Below are positions 21,083-32,299 of a stretch of 64,000 bases of DNA, piece after piece. Made by a program: the position numbers and the translations under genes. The notes under the pieces were generated by a model. The model saw only the letters and a list, made by a program, of their open reading frames with translations. It had not been told where the DNA came from and did not search any database. This DNA comes from Podarcis raffonei (lineage: Eukaryota; Chordata; Lepidosauria; Squamata; Lacertidae), in assembly GCF_027172205.1 (NCBI RefSeq), contig NC_070614.1, positions 33,656,001-33,720,000 on the forward strand, read 5' to 3'. Each line of letters begins with the position of its first letter. Positions within the stretch are counted from its first letter, which is position 1.

Positions 21083-21679
21083 TTCCAGTTACAGAAAGGT
21101 AGCCGTGTTGGTCTGCCATAGTCAAAACAAACATTTTTTTCCTTCCAGTAGCACCTTAAAGACCAACTAAGTTAGTTCTTGGTATGAGCTTTCGTGTGCA
21201 TGCACACTTCTTCAGATACACTTGAAACAGAAGTTGCCAGATCCCTCTATATAGTGAGAATGGGTGATTGGCAGATAGCTGTGATGAGCCTGTTGACGAC
21301 TCTTAACGACTGCAATAGGTCTTACAGGAAAAAGCAAGGGGTGAGAAGGTGAAAAATGGCTTTGTCATGTATAATGAGATAAGAATCCAATGTCTTTGTT
21401 CAGACCAGGTCTCTCCATGGTTTTAAGTTTGGTAATGAGTTGCAATTCAGCAGCTTCTCTTTCCAGGCTATTTCTGAAATCTGCCAGTTATCTATCTGCC
21501 AATCACCCATTCCCACCACCCTTCTGAGTAATACCCCCCCACCTTCTCACTATATAGAGGGATCTGGCAACTTCTGTTTCAAGTGTATCTGAAGAAGTGT
21601 GCATGCACACGAAAGCTCATACCAAGAACTAACTTAGTTGGTCTTTAAGGTGCTACTGGAAGGAAAAAATTTTTTTTGT
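21083..21679. mobile_element. Palindromic (foldback or Penelope-like) element
   Basis: About 120-bp arms at 21141-21260 and 21543-21664 are inverted copies (CCTTCCAGTAGCACCTTAAA against its complement; both contain GAAGAAGTGTGCATGCACAC or its inverse). The whole is flanked by a 12-bp direct repeat ATTGAAGAAGTG (21071-21082 and 21680-21691). The minus strand of the middle reads LKTMERPGLNKDIGF. Long target duplication and inverted arms fit a Penelope-like arrangement, but a non-autonomous foldback transposon is possible. Confidence 0.55.
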
Positions 21680-21863
21680 ATTGAAGAAGTGGTAATCAGT
21701 TACAGGCAATGAGCCTAGGACTCCCTAGATGTATATAGTCTTACTTCTATGTATTACACTTTATATTTGCTTGTTATTTTGGTTTGACTTGGTTTGGCAT
21801 GTTGTTGTTTTTCGTTTCTCCTCATCATGCTGATTCTATATTCCACATGTCACTTTGTCACAT

Positions 21864-21998
21864 CATAGAATCATAGTATTTTAGAGCTGGAAGGGACCAC
21901 GTGGAACCCCTGCAATGTAGGAATCTTTTGCCCAACATGAGGCTCAAACCCATGACCCTGAGATAAAGAGTCTCATGCTCTACCTGACTGAGCTATCC
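21864..21998 (-). mobile_element. tRNA-Lys(CTT)-derived SINE with a CR1-type tail
   Basis: On the minus strand: GGATAGCTCAGTCAGGTAGA, GCATGAGACTCTTTATCTCA, GGGTCATGGGTTTGAGCCTC, a tRNA-Lys body with CTT at the anticodon position and a B box; then a short unrelated part and the tail AATACTATGATTCTATGATG, as in CR1. The tRNA body is degraded at the acceptor end, so this is a SINE and not a working tRNA gene. Confidence 0.8.
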
Positions 21999-22494
21999 TA
22001 TTATTTCAGGTAATTTATCACTTACATTTTTCTCCCTCCTCTCAGTCTTTCCATACTTTCCAATCCAGCTGTATTATTATTTTTTGTATCTTCCCTTCGA
22101 GTTCATTTCTTTCTATCCCTATTTTATTCCACACAACACCCAAGATTTCTCCCCATTATTTTTCTCAACCAAAGAAACATACTGCATAATGCTCATATCC
22201 ATTCAATTATATGGGCCACATTTTAAATGACATTTATTTCTTTATATTGATTGATTTAAAAATGTTCTTTAATAGTAATTTCAGCTGTATCTCTGATTTT
22301 GCTGTTCAAAGAGATCCATTGCTATTGGAGTGTGACTTCAGAGGTGGATTTAGGTTAGTACTACTGGATCCACCACACCGGGCACCAAGCTTAGGGGGCA
22401 TTGGGATGCATCACAACTAGGAATAGTGTATTGGTGACTGGCTGATAGATTTTACAGAAATTTGGGTTCAATGTGGCTTTCTTGAGCAGCACAT

Positions 22495-22860
22495 TCACAG
22501 TTACCACAGTCTGTCCCACTGTCAAACATCTCTTACGATCAGAAAGTTCTTCGTAATGCTTAGTTGCAATCTCCTTTCTTTTAACTTGAAGCCATTGATT
22601 TTTGTCCTACCCTCCAGAGTAGGAGAAAACAAGCTTGTTCCATCTTCTGTGTGACAGCTCTTTAGATTTTGAAGGATGGCTATCATATCTCCTCTCAGTC
22701 TCCTCTTATCCAGAGCTTTCATCCATCCTGCATTTTTCAGCAAATGGTTTGGAGAAGCCTTACTGCCTCCAACCTTGGAGGCTGTGTATAGACATGACGA
22801 GTGGCCATTTTGATCACCTAATTCTCCATGAAGTTGTTTAATCCACTTTTAGAGCCATTC
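22495..22860 (-). mobile_element. CR1-like LINE 3' fragment (unit 2)
   Basis: Paralogue of 6235-6600, differing by a handful of substitutions in the same minus-strand frame (RLRGDMIAILQNLKS). Confidence 0.6.
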
Positions 22861-22889
22861 AAGTTACTGGCTATCACTGCCTTCTGTTG

Positions 22890-23585
22890 CTTGAAACCAT
22901 GCAGGGTGTGGGCTGGGCTGGGGCCTGCTCTTGTGCTTGAGTCCCACTTGTGTGTTTCCTTCAGGCATCTGGTAGGCCACTGTGGGAACAGGATGCTGGA
23001 CTAGAAGGCCCATTGGCCTGACCCAGCAGGCTAATTTTATATTATCTTATGAATATGGGCAGTTCTCTGAATTAACTGCTGTGTAAAGAAGTCAAGGACA
23101 CTTCAAGGAATAAGAAGAATGGTCCTCTTGTGGATTACAAATTGCTTAAGTTACAGCAAGCAAATAGTAGGAATAAATTGAGAGTTCACCAAATAGACAG
23201 AAGTAAAAAAATGGTGTCCCCCAAGGATGAGTATTGGGATCTGTGCTTTTTTACATAAATTATCTAACTCTAGATTAACGATCTAGAACTTAGGAACATA
23301 AAACCTTAGGAGGCAGCAATGAACACAAATTTGGATGCCTTTAAAAGAGAATTGGACAATCAAAATGGCTATGCTCTGCATTCATGGGCAGAGTGAGTAA
23401 TGATTCTAAATATCTGTTGCTGGAAGCTACAGAACGGGAGAGTGGACTTCCAATTGAATCCTACTTGCTTGTTTCTTCCAGGCATGTGGTTGGCTACTGT
23501 CAGAACAGGATGCTGGATTACATGTGCTGTTGATTACATGTGCCTGCTGTCCAGCAGGCTGTTTTTATGTTCTTTGCTCTTTAGC
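22890..23585 (+). mobile_element. Two CR1/L3-type 3' tails (unit 2)
   Basis: Duplicates of 6628-6790 and 7045-7350. The second copy here lacks about 40 bp after GAATTGGACAAT that unit 1 keeps, a small deletion after duplication. Confidence 0.6.
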
Positions 23586-23810
23586 TAATAATTCATCCAC
23601 TCAAATGACCTCAAAGTTGGGTTATGCTAGCATAAAACTGCCCTAACAGTCCTTGAAATAGAGCGGAATATTGCCCTAATATGCAGAGTAATCCAGAAAC
23701 TCCAGTAAAACATAAGTTATGGTCAGTATCCTAAAACTATCCAGCTGTCATAACAATCAGAGAGGCTTATCTATTAAGTTAGATTAAAAATAAGAATATT
23801 CTATTGTTCC

Positions 23811-24119
23811 GCCACAAGTAATGTTTTGTACAATGCAATACACTGAGGAGACATCTTTGAAAACTTTGATTATCACAAATTATTAGTTGTCCTCATGCAT
23901 ATTGCCAAATCCCATGTGGATGGATTTTCTCTGATCACAATCACAATAATTAACAAACTCTGAAAGTAGATATTGAATACTCAGTGCTGGGATGTTGGGT
24001 GGCGTAGAGGCAGGGTGACAGCTGTCAGACTGATCTGTGTGAGATTGCCTTCATCAGAAAGGGTCCAGAGCCACTGAACAGGCTGGACCTTTATTTTGGA
24101 TTGATGCTGGGCATTCTGC
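23811..24119 (+). promoter_or_regulatory. Conserved upstream block of V2R gene 2 (putative promoter)
   Basis: Contains ACAATGCAATACACTGAGGA and GATTATCACAAATTATTAG. It matches the genes 4 and 5 blocks slightly better than the gene 1 copy does (CACAAATTA here, CACAAAGTA in gene 1), so gene 1 probably holds the derived base. Confidence 0.55.
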
Positions 24120-24373
24120 ATGAATATGTGGCTCAAGATGACGGGGTTGTTTCTTTTGCCTCTGCTTCTCTTGTTTCCGCGACTCCCTCAGACTGACTGT
24201 GAGTCACATGCTGTTATGCATACCATGGTTGATTCCCCCCAGTTCCCACACCAATATTATCAGTCAGGGGACCTAACGATTGGATTTATGGTTACTCAAT
24301 ATGGCTACTTATCTGATGAACTATCATTCAGGGTACATCCCACAAACGCGTTTCTGGAAGAACTAAAACTTAT
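24120..24373 (+). CDS. V2R gene 2 exon 1
   Basis: 254 nt; donor AT|GTAAGG. Same protein as gene 1 exon 1. ATG selected by alignment with gene 1 and the following hydrophobic signal segment. Confidence 0.9.
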
Positions 24374-25674
24374 GTAAGGAGTATGTTTTCTCTGCGTACT
24401 TCAGGCCAGATCATAACTATTACTCCTTGAAAAATGTGGTTTAAAAATGTCCTTAATGAATTCTGGGTATGTTGTACACATATATCAAGAAGAAAGGCTT
24501 CGCACATGCTTGATCTACTCAACAAACCCCGGCTATCTCCTCCATATTAACACACAGGGTTTCCCCTTCTCATTTCCTCTTTCCAGTTGCATTTCTGAAG
24601 CCACTTCTATCTTCTGTAATGTAGCCCTACTTTGCACTGATTCTCACCTTCGTCTTCAAAACCAGGTTTGTGTGTGAGGGGAGGAGAAGCTGCTTTTTTC
24701 AGCTAAAGAAGTTTGAGGAAATGGAGGTGAAGTGAGGCTGAGAAAAAAAGTGGTAGTTTTAAAACAAAATGTGGGAGGGGGGCACCGAGGGATTTTAAAC
24801 AAATAAATAAATCAAACCAACCACTTTTAGCCAGGAGAAATAGCAGATATGAGTAGAACACAGAAGCTAAGATTGAAAAGCTAATGCAACAGAACTTTGC
24901 CAAGCTGCCTTTTCACTGCACTCATATATTGTTTTAAACTGCTGCCCGCCCCATGTTGAACCCTGTTCAGTCTACTGAAACCTTTGCTTTCTTTTAAAAT
25001 CACTAGATAGTTATTCTGTTTTCCCTTCTCATTGCACTCAGACTTCTCTGTCTTTCATTCCTCAGCAGCTTTGTGTGTGAGAGATAACTAATGTGGACCT
25101 CCCATATATTCCATAGTACTCAAAGCTATATCTTTGGCAATTTTCCCTCGCAGTTCCTCCCAACCCTGCTTTATTGAAACTTCTACCAGCGTTTAAACCA
25201 CTGCTTTCCTCCCTTGCAGTGTTGCTCCCTTCTTGCTGCCTTGCCAGGGCCACTGCTGTTGTGCAACCTGCCTTCAGCTTTGTTTCCCTACCCCACTCTG
25301 GTTTCATGCGAAGCCAGGTTTCCTATGTGGCATTACATATCTTCCATAGGGGCTGAACAATGGCATGTGTGTGTGTGTGTGTGTGTGTTTGGGGGCAGTT
25401 GAGTTGAATCTTTAGAAAATGTATAAGAGCATTGTAGTTTCTAATCAAAACTGACTGAGAATACAATATTTTGTACATTCTTGCGTGCATATTGGCATAT
25501 TCTACAGTTTATATACAACTAATATGATTTTGGATTTATTAATGCTTTCCCTTTGGAATCTTAAGATCTATGGTTCAGAGCAATAAATGTTTAAGCACTA
25601 CTATTGTGCATCTTAAGTCATGATATTTATTTATTTATTTATTTATTATTCCTCCAATGCTGCAAAGTCATATA

Positions 25675-25710
<36 letters not shown>

Positions 25711-27069
25711 CAATCAATCAATCAATCTTTATTACGGTCCAGAGACCCAACAAATCATTACAAATCTATATATCTCTATCTCTATCTATCTATATCTATA
25801 TCTATATCTATATCTATATCTATATCTATATCTATATCTATATCTATATCTATCATCTATCTATCTATCATCTATCTATCTATCATCTATCTATCTATCT
25901 ATCATCTATCTATCTATCTATGTTGTGCACAAGATCTCATTTAAAACCAGTGCAACATAACAAATACAACTGAAGTATAATACATAAAAGAAGCAAAAAT
26001 GCATGATGTGTTACCTGACAAGAAGGTTATTAAAACATTGGGGGGGGGAGTTGTTAGAAAAATAGTATGCATAGTAATAAACATTTATTAATGCTATGTA
26101 CTGAGTTGAATAGGATCCAAAATGCAGCAGTCTGAATGATCCTAGAACAATAGGATCCAAAATGCAGCAGTCTGATTGGTCCTAGAACAATAGGATTCAG
26201 AATGCAGCAGTCTGATTGGTCCTAGAACAATGCAGCAGTATGATTGGTCCGCAGGAGCCACCCAATCCAGCTCCAGGTGGAAGTGAATCCACAACCTGAT
26301 TGGCCTACAGGAGAATCCCGGATTTAGCCAATCACGTGCAGCCCATTGTGTAAACAATGTATATAAAGCAGATATTGTGGGGGAACTTCCATTCCTCCTC
26401 ACCACTATGAGCTCAATAAAGAGCATGAAATCCACTCTCAACTCCGAGTATATTTCAATTAATAAAAAGGGGAAATGGAGCCATAGATATTATACCAGTG
26501 ATCAATCTTTATTAATTGCAAAGTTTTCCAACATCTGGTAGTTTTCCAACTACCGTGCTAGCTGCTGTTAGTAAATTTGTTATTAAATCCTAACTTACAA
26601 AGCAGGCAAGATTCTTTCCTAATATTCCTTCCAATTAGAAGTAATCTAACAACTGATGGTTGATGAAGAGCTATATATCTGCCTTAATTAACTCTTTCTT
26701 CAGTTCAAGGACAAAGAGCTACCAGCGTATCTTGTCCTTGGCATTTGCTGTCAAGGAGATAAACGAGAACCCTGAACTTCTACCAAATGTCAGCCTCGGC
26801 TTCCACATTTATGACAGTTATACAAATGCAAGGATGACTCATCAGAACACCCTGAAACTTGTTTCCAGTCATAAAACCGTAGTCCCCAACTTCAAATGCA
26901 ATAAGCAGAAGAATCTGATGGCCGTCATTGGAGGACTCGACTCTGAAATCTCCCTTTACATGGCTACTCTTTTAGGCATCTACAAGATTCCACAGGTAAA
27001 ATATTTGGATTGTCTATGCAGCTTTCCCACATGGAAACCCAGCCAGATGGGTGGGATATAAATAACACC

Positions 27070-27113
<44 letters not shown>

Positions 27114-30100
27114 GATAATATTTACCTTTCTACTGTTGGCCTTTTCAGTTTTTCTTTTGTTCTTTTTGGAAAGAAAGTGTCAGTCTGCAAACAATGAATG
27201 TGTATTTAACACAACTGTGTAAATGGTCCCCTAGTCATGCTGGAGGAAAAGTGAACAATTAATCCCATTCTTTACGGGAAGGCACAAGTGGTAACCCTCC
27301 CTCCCCAAAACAGCTACAAATGGAATTGCCACCACTCAAGGGTATGTCTTGCAGCTGGGCCAGAGCATCTCCCACTGGCAATTGTGACACCTCATTTCAG
27401 TGTCTCTGGCATAGAATGGGTAGTCAAAGATGGAATAAGAAACCTAGCAACTGACTAAATGATCTAATTAATGAAGTCTTCCTTGTTCATTTAAATAAAA
27501 TATACAATAAAATACTAGCAACCAAAGAAATGGGATCCTCATAATAGAGGGTCCTGCTTGCGCGCAGGACCCAAGAGCTCACCTGATAGGGTTAAAATGG
27601 GGGGGAGGAGCAAGAAGTCCTGGCCATTCCCCTGGGATCACACCAGGCAATTTTAGCCAATAGCCAGTGAGTGGTGTGATCCCAGGGACTTTAAAAACGG
27701 CAGCGTGACACAAGGAGGGGCACTTGCTTCGCACTGTTGAACACCTGCCCACCCTCCCTAGTTTAGGTAGAGTCGCTTGGCCTTGTTTTGGTTTGGGTCG
27801 CCTGTTTTGGAACAGGGGTTGGGTAGGAATTTTTCCATTTGGCAGATTGGCTTTAGCCATTTGGTTTTCGCCTACCCCTTGGCAAATCATCACAACTTGT
27901 AAGGTGGTGGTTAGGCATTGGCTCAGTTGGATTGTGGTGGGGAGGGGAGGTGCGGCCATCACCTGCCCCTCCAGGAACTGGGTATTCCGTTAAAGGAATC
28001 TGGGCATCCTGGATCTCGTCCAAAGTCCGCTTGAGGGGCTAGGGCCATGCCAGGACCACAGGAACCCCGGGGTGAGCTTAGGTTGGTCTTCATCGACATA
28101 GCTCCTTTGTTTGGTTTACCCCATTGGATGATCACCCTGAGAGGTGGAGTCAGTTATAGTGGGGAGTCAATGCCTGAGCCAATACCGCTCACATGATTGT
28201 ATTTCAATAAAGTTGTGGCCAAAATTTTGCCCAAAAACTTAAACTAATATAAGTGTCCGTGTGTATTTATTTTGGGGATGGGTCTTGGGGCCTCGAAACA
28301 CAAATGGTACAAGCAGTAAATTACAACTTGGTCATGAAAAAACCCATAAATGCCTTACTCCACGTATGCCTACTCGACTGCTTCGAACGACAGAATTAAC
28401 ACTACTACAATTGCCACATAATACCCATGATGCATTTGTAAGAACTTAACTATTTAGTATGACAACACCTACACATAGGGACACCCTGTCTATTCTTTTT
28501 GGCACCTGTTAAAACTGTGGCAGGCAGTGGAAAACAGGAGTGCCTGGTGTGCTCTGGTCCATGGGGTCTCAAAGAGTCAGACATGACTAAACGACTAAAC
28601 AACAACAGCAAAAACATTCTTGTTTAGGCAAGCCTACCTAGAGGCTTAGAAAGTTGAGGAAATTTTAATGTCTTCTAGTATTTTAACTTTTACATATTTT
28701 AAAGTAGGCTTGTAAATGGTCATTTGAGATTTTTTGTGAAATAAATAATAAAAAAAAGGTGCCAAAGTGTAGCCAACCAGGGTTTGTTTGGGCAGGGATT
28801 GTTTATAAAGTGCATACAACATTCCTATGCAATGTGGAAATGCACAATTAGAACATGTAAATGGGAACAGGCATAACACACTAGACAAATGGTTCCCTCC
28901 TCACTCAAAAGTTTAATCTACCCCCTCTACCCCTTAGCCCACTTTCATTCCCTAGATTCCCACAAAAGCATTCAGTCATTGGAGAACACTGAAAGGAAAG
29001 AGCATCCTTCATGTTCTCTGAAGAGGGGACCTTTAGGTTTAGAGCATTTGGTGGGAAGCTGTACACCATTGCTGGACAGCAACACTTCCAAGAATGCCTT
29101 GACAGGAGTGCAACATAATATGAGGTGATGTTTCTCTCAAGTCATTCCAGGATATGTGGGCAGGGGAAAGCTGAGTTACAAAGCTTGAACTTTTTTAAAG
29201 TTAACAACAACAACAAAAAGTAGAAAGTGGAAACAATTTGGCCACTTTGTAAGGGTTGTAAAGACTGTGGAGAGAATAATTGGGTGCACTCTCCCTACCC
29301 TGGATCAAATCTATGCTTCCAGGTGTCAGAAGAAAGCTGCAGAGATAGTGCAGGATAGTGCGCACCCTGGAAATGAACTCTTTCAGCTTTTGCCTTCTGG
29401 AGGAAGGTACAGGGTTATAAAGACTAGGATTAGCCACCTGAGAAACAGTTTCTATTCAAATGCGATTTTGGATTTAAACGGAGTGTAAGGTAGTCTCTAT
29501 GGGAGTACATTGTATTTAATTATGAGGTATCAGAGTTTTTAGGGGGCTAACCAGGCTGGGATAGCTGGGATAGCAGGCTTGTTGGTTTTTGAATGTCTGG
29601 TGTAGATTTTTTCAATTTTGTTCTTCTGTATGGGACAATGTCAATAAAGATTATTGTATTGTATCGAATGATGGTCAGTGGCAAGTCCCTGCTATATAGT
29701 CTGAAGACATTTGTTTTCTCCATTATGACTTTTCAGGAGTATCTTATATCACCCCCCCCCCCCACTCACCCAATGATCTCCTGAAAAAAAGGCTTTCCTG
29801 ACATTTTACTGAAATTTACATTTATTTTTTTTACTTAGATTGCCTATTGTGTAATTGCTCCAGTGACTGATGTTAAAATCCATCTCCCTTCATTCTACCG
29901 GATGGTGCCCAATGAAGAATATCAGTATGAAGGGATAGCTCAGCTTCTTCTGCATTTTCAATGGACGTGGGTTGGGATCCTCACAATGGATGATGATAAT
30001 GGAGACAAGTTTTTCCAGACCTTGATTCCAATGCTTTTGAAAAATGGAATCTGTATAGCCCTCAAGGGGAAAATTCCAGCCACCTCTCAAGCAGCAGATA

Positions 30101-31650
30101 CACTTACTTCCTTTGATTCCATCTTGGACGAAGCTATTTATCTATCGAATGCCAGTGTTCAAGTGTTGGTTGTAAATGCAGAAACTATTACTATCTCTTT
30201 TTTGTTAATTAAAATATATGCATATGCAGCGCTGGAGGATATCCTACCATTAGCTGTAGGAAAAGTATGGATCATGACAGCCCAATGGGATTTCTCAGCA
30301 GACACAACACAGATGGATATGGATATGCAAGTCTTTGATGGTGCCTTCACTTTTGCAATACACTTAAATGAAGTGAGGGGGTTCAGAAAATTCCTGCAGA
30401 CTGTTCGTCCTAAATCAAAAAATGAAGATGGGTTTATTTTGCTCTTCTGGGAAAATGCATTCAACTGCTTCTATTCTGATTCTATGGATGGCATGGAAAA
30501 TAATAATAATGCCTGTAGTGGTGAAGAGAATTTGGAGAGCCTCCCTGGGACACTCTTTGAGATGAGTATGACTGGCCAAAGCTACACCATCTACAATGCA
30601 GTTCATGCCATAGGACATAGTTTACATAAGATGTACTCAGCCAGGCGTAAACACAGATCCATGCCAAACAGAGGTAGAGTGAGTCCAGCAAAAGTACAAC
30701 CTTGGCAGGTAGTGTTTCTCATCCAAAGTTAATTTCTTTAAAAGCTGTATGCACATATCTGCTAACAATGTCCTTGTTCCTTGAATATTTTGCCCACTCA
30801 TGTGACTTCTTTTCTCCTTGTAATTTTTTATTAATAATACAAAAGGTGGATAGAATTCCAGAGTTAAAAGAGAACAGGAAAAAACTGCTGGTTTATTTAT
30901 TTGGAACAAACAAACTTTCCTACCCTATTATAGAGACACATAATTATTATATTATATAATCCATATTAGGCAACATATTCATTAGGCCAACTAAAATGTT
31001 GCAAAACATGATCGCTTAATAAAGCTATGGCCTACTATGGATTTGGAGCATTGGTTTTTCTTTTTATAATAGTCCTACCCAAGTATCTTTCTTTTTTGTT
31101 ATTTTTATGATTTTACATATAATGATTTAGTGTCGCTAAGTATAATATTTTACTGCTTAAATATGCTGGATGTGATTAATTCTACAAGTGCCAATTATAT
31201 GCACAAATTGAATAATTTTGCAAAAAGAAGCAGTTATCTCACTATTTCCTCTCCATTCACATCAGAAGGCAAGGAAGGCAGGACAATGGCAACAGATGGA
31301 CTGAAAAATCTCTGGTTAGAGAGAGGATTGAAAAGTCTTATTACATTTATGAAAAGGAAATTATGACTTTTTATTATTTTATGAAAATTTATTGATATAA
31401 GCACATAAAAATGCAGTAAAAATGATGAGTGCAGCAAATAAGAATATAGAAATTCAAAAATGAAATGAAAATACAGGGAGAAGAGGAAAACCAAAAGCAA
31501 ATGAAAGTGCAATGCATACAACTATACATATGAGAAGTTAGGCAGTTGACTTCATTGTATTCATTTTCGTTTTAGAAACTCTGGCACTCTCATTCTTCCA
31601 CAAAATTGTATTGGATTTTTAAGAATGCAGTCCCCCCATTTATTATTATT

Positions 31651-31690
<40 letters not shown>

Positions 31691-32251
31691 TACTGCCCTA
31701 TACCTGGAGGTCTCAGGGTGCCTCACAGAAATGATCAACATAAACACCACAATATATATAATAAAAATAAAAATACCACCCCAATAAGACCTCCCCATGG
31801 TTCCCATTGTTCCTATTGGTGCACTGGTGGCATTGTTATCTTGGAAGATGTTCAGTAGGGCCCATTCTGGGGTGACCCCCTAGTAGCTGTTTAGTCATTT
31901 TGCTTATTTCTTGTATGACTGTTGTCCAGAAGAGTTGGGTTTGGGAGCATTCCCACCACATGTGGAGGTTTATGCCTGTGGAAGTGCAGCCTCTTCAGCA
32001 TTTTGGTGAGGTTCCTGGGAGTATCAGCACCAGTTTCTGTGGTGCTAGGTACCATTTGTAAGTGAGTTTTATAGTGAGTTCTTTTATTTTCACTGATATG
32101 GATTTAAAGGCAGGTTTAGACCACATTCTAGTCCATTGGGTGGGGTTAATTTCATAGCCCATGCCATTCACTTTGTTTTTTTATTGTGTTGTATTCATAT
32201 AAATTCTTTAATGAGATTTTTCCCCAAAAAACTTTTTTAAAAGAATAAATG

Positions 32252-32299
<48 letters not shown>

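Noticed and set aside
21864-21998. A functional tRNA-Lys gene
   Set aside because: The acceptor stem is not intact and the body continues into a CR1-type tail, so it is a SINE.
25657-25973. Open frames of Cys-Val and Ile-Tyr/Ser repeats in intron 1 of gene 2
   Set aside because: They are translations of GT and TATC microsatellites.
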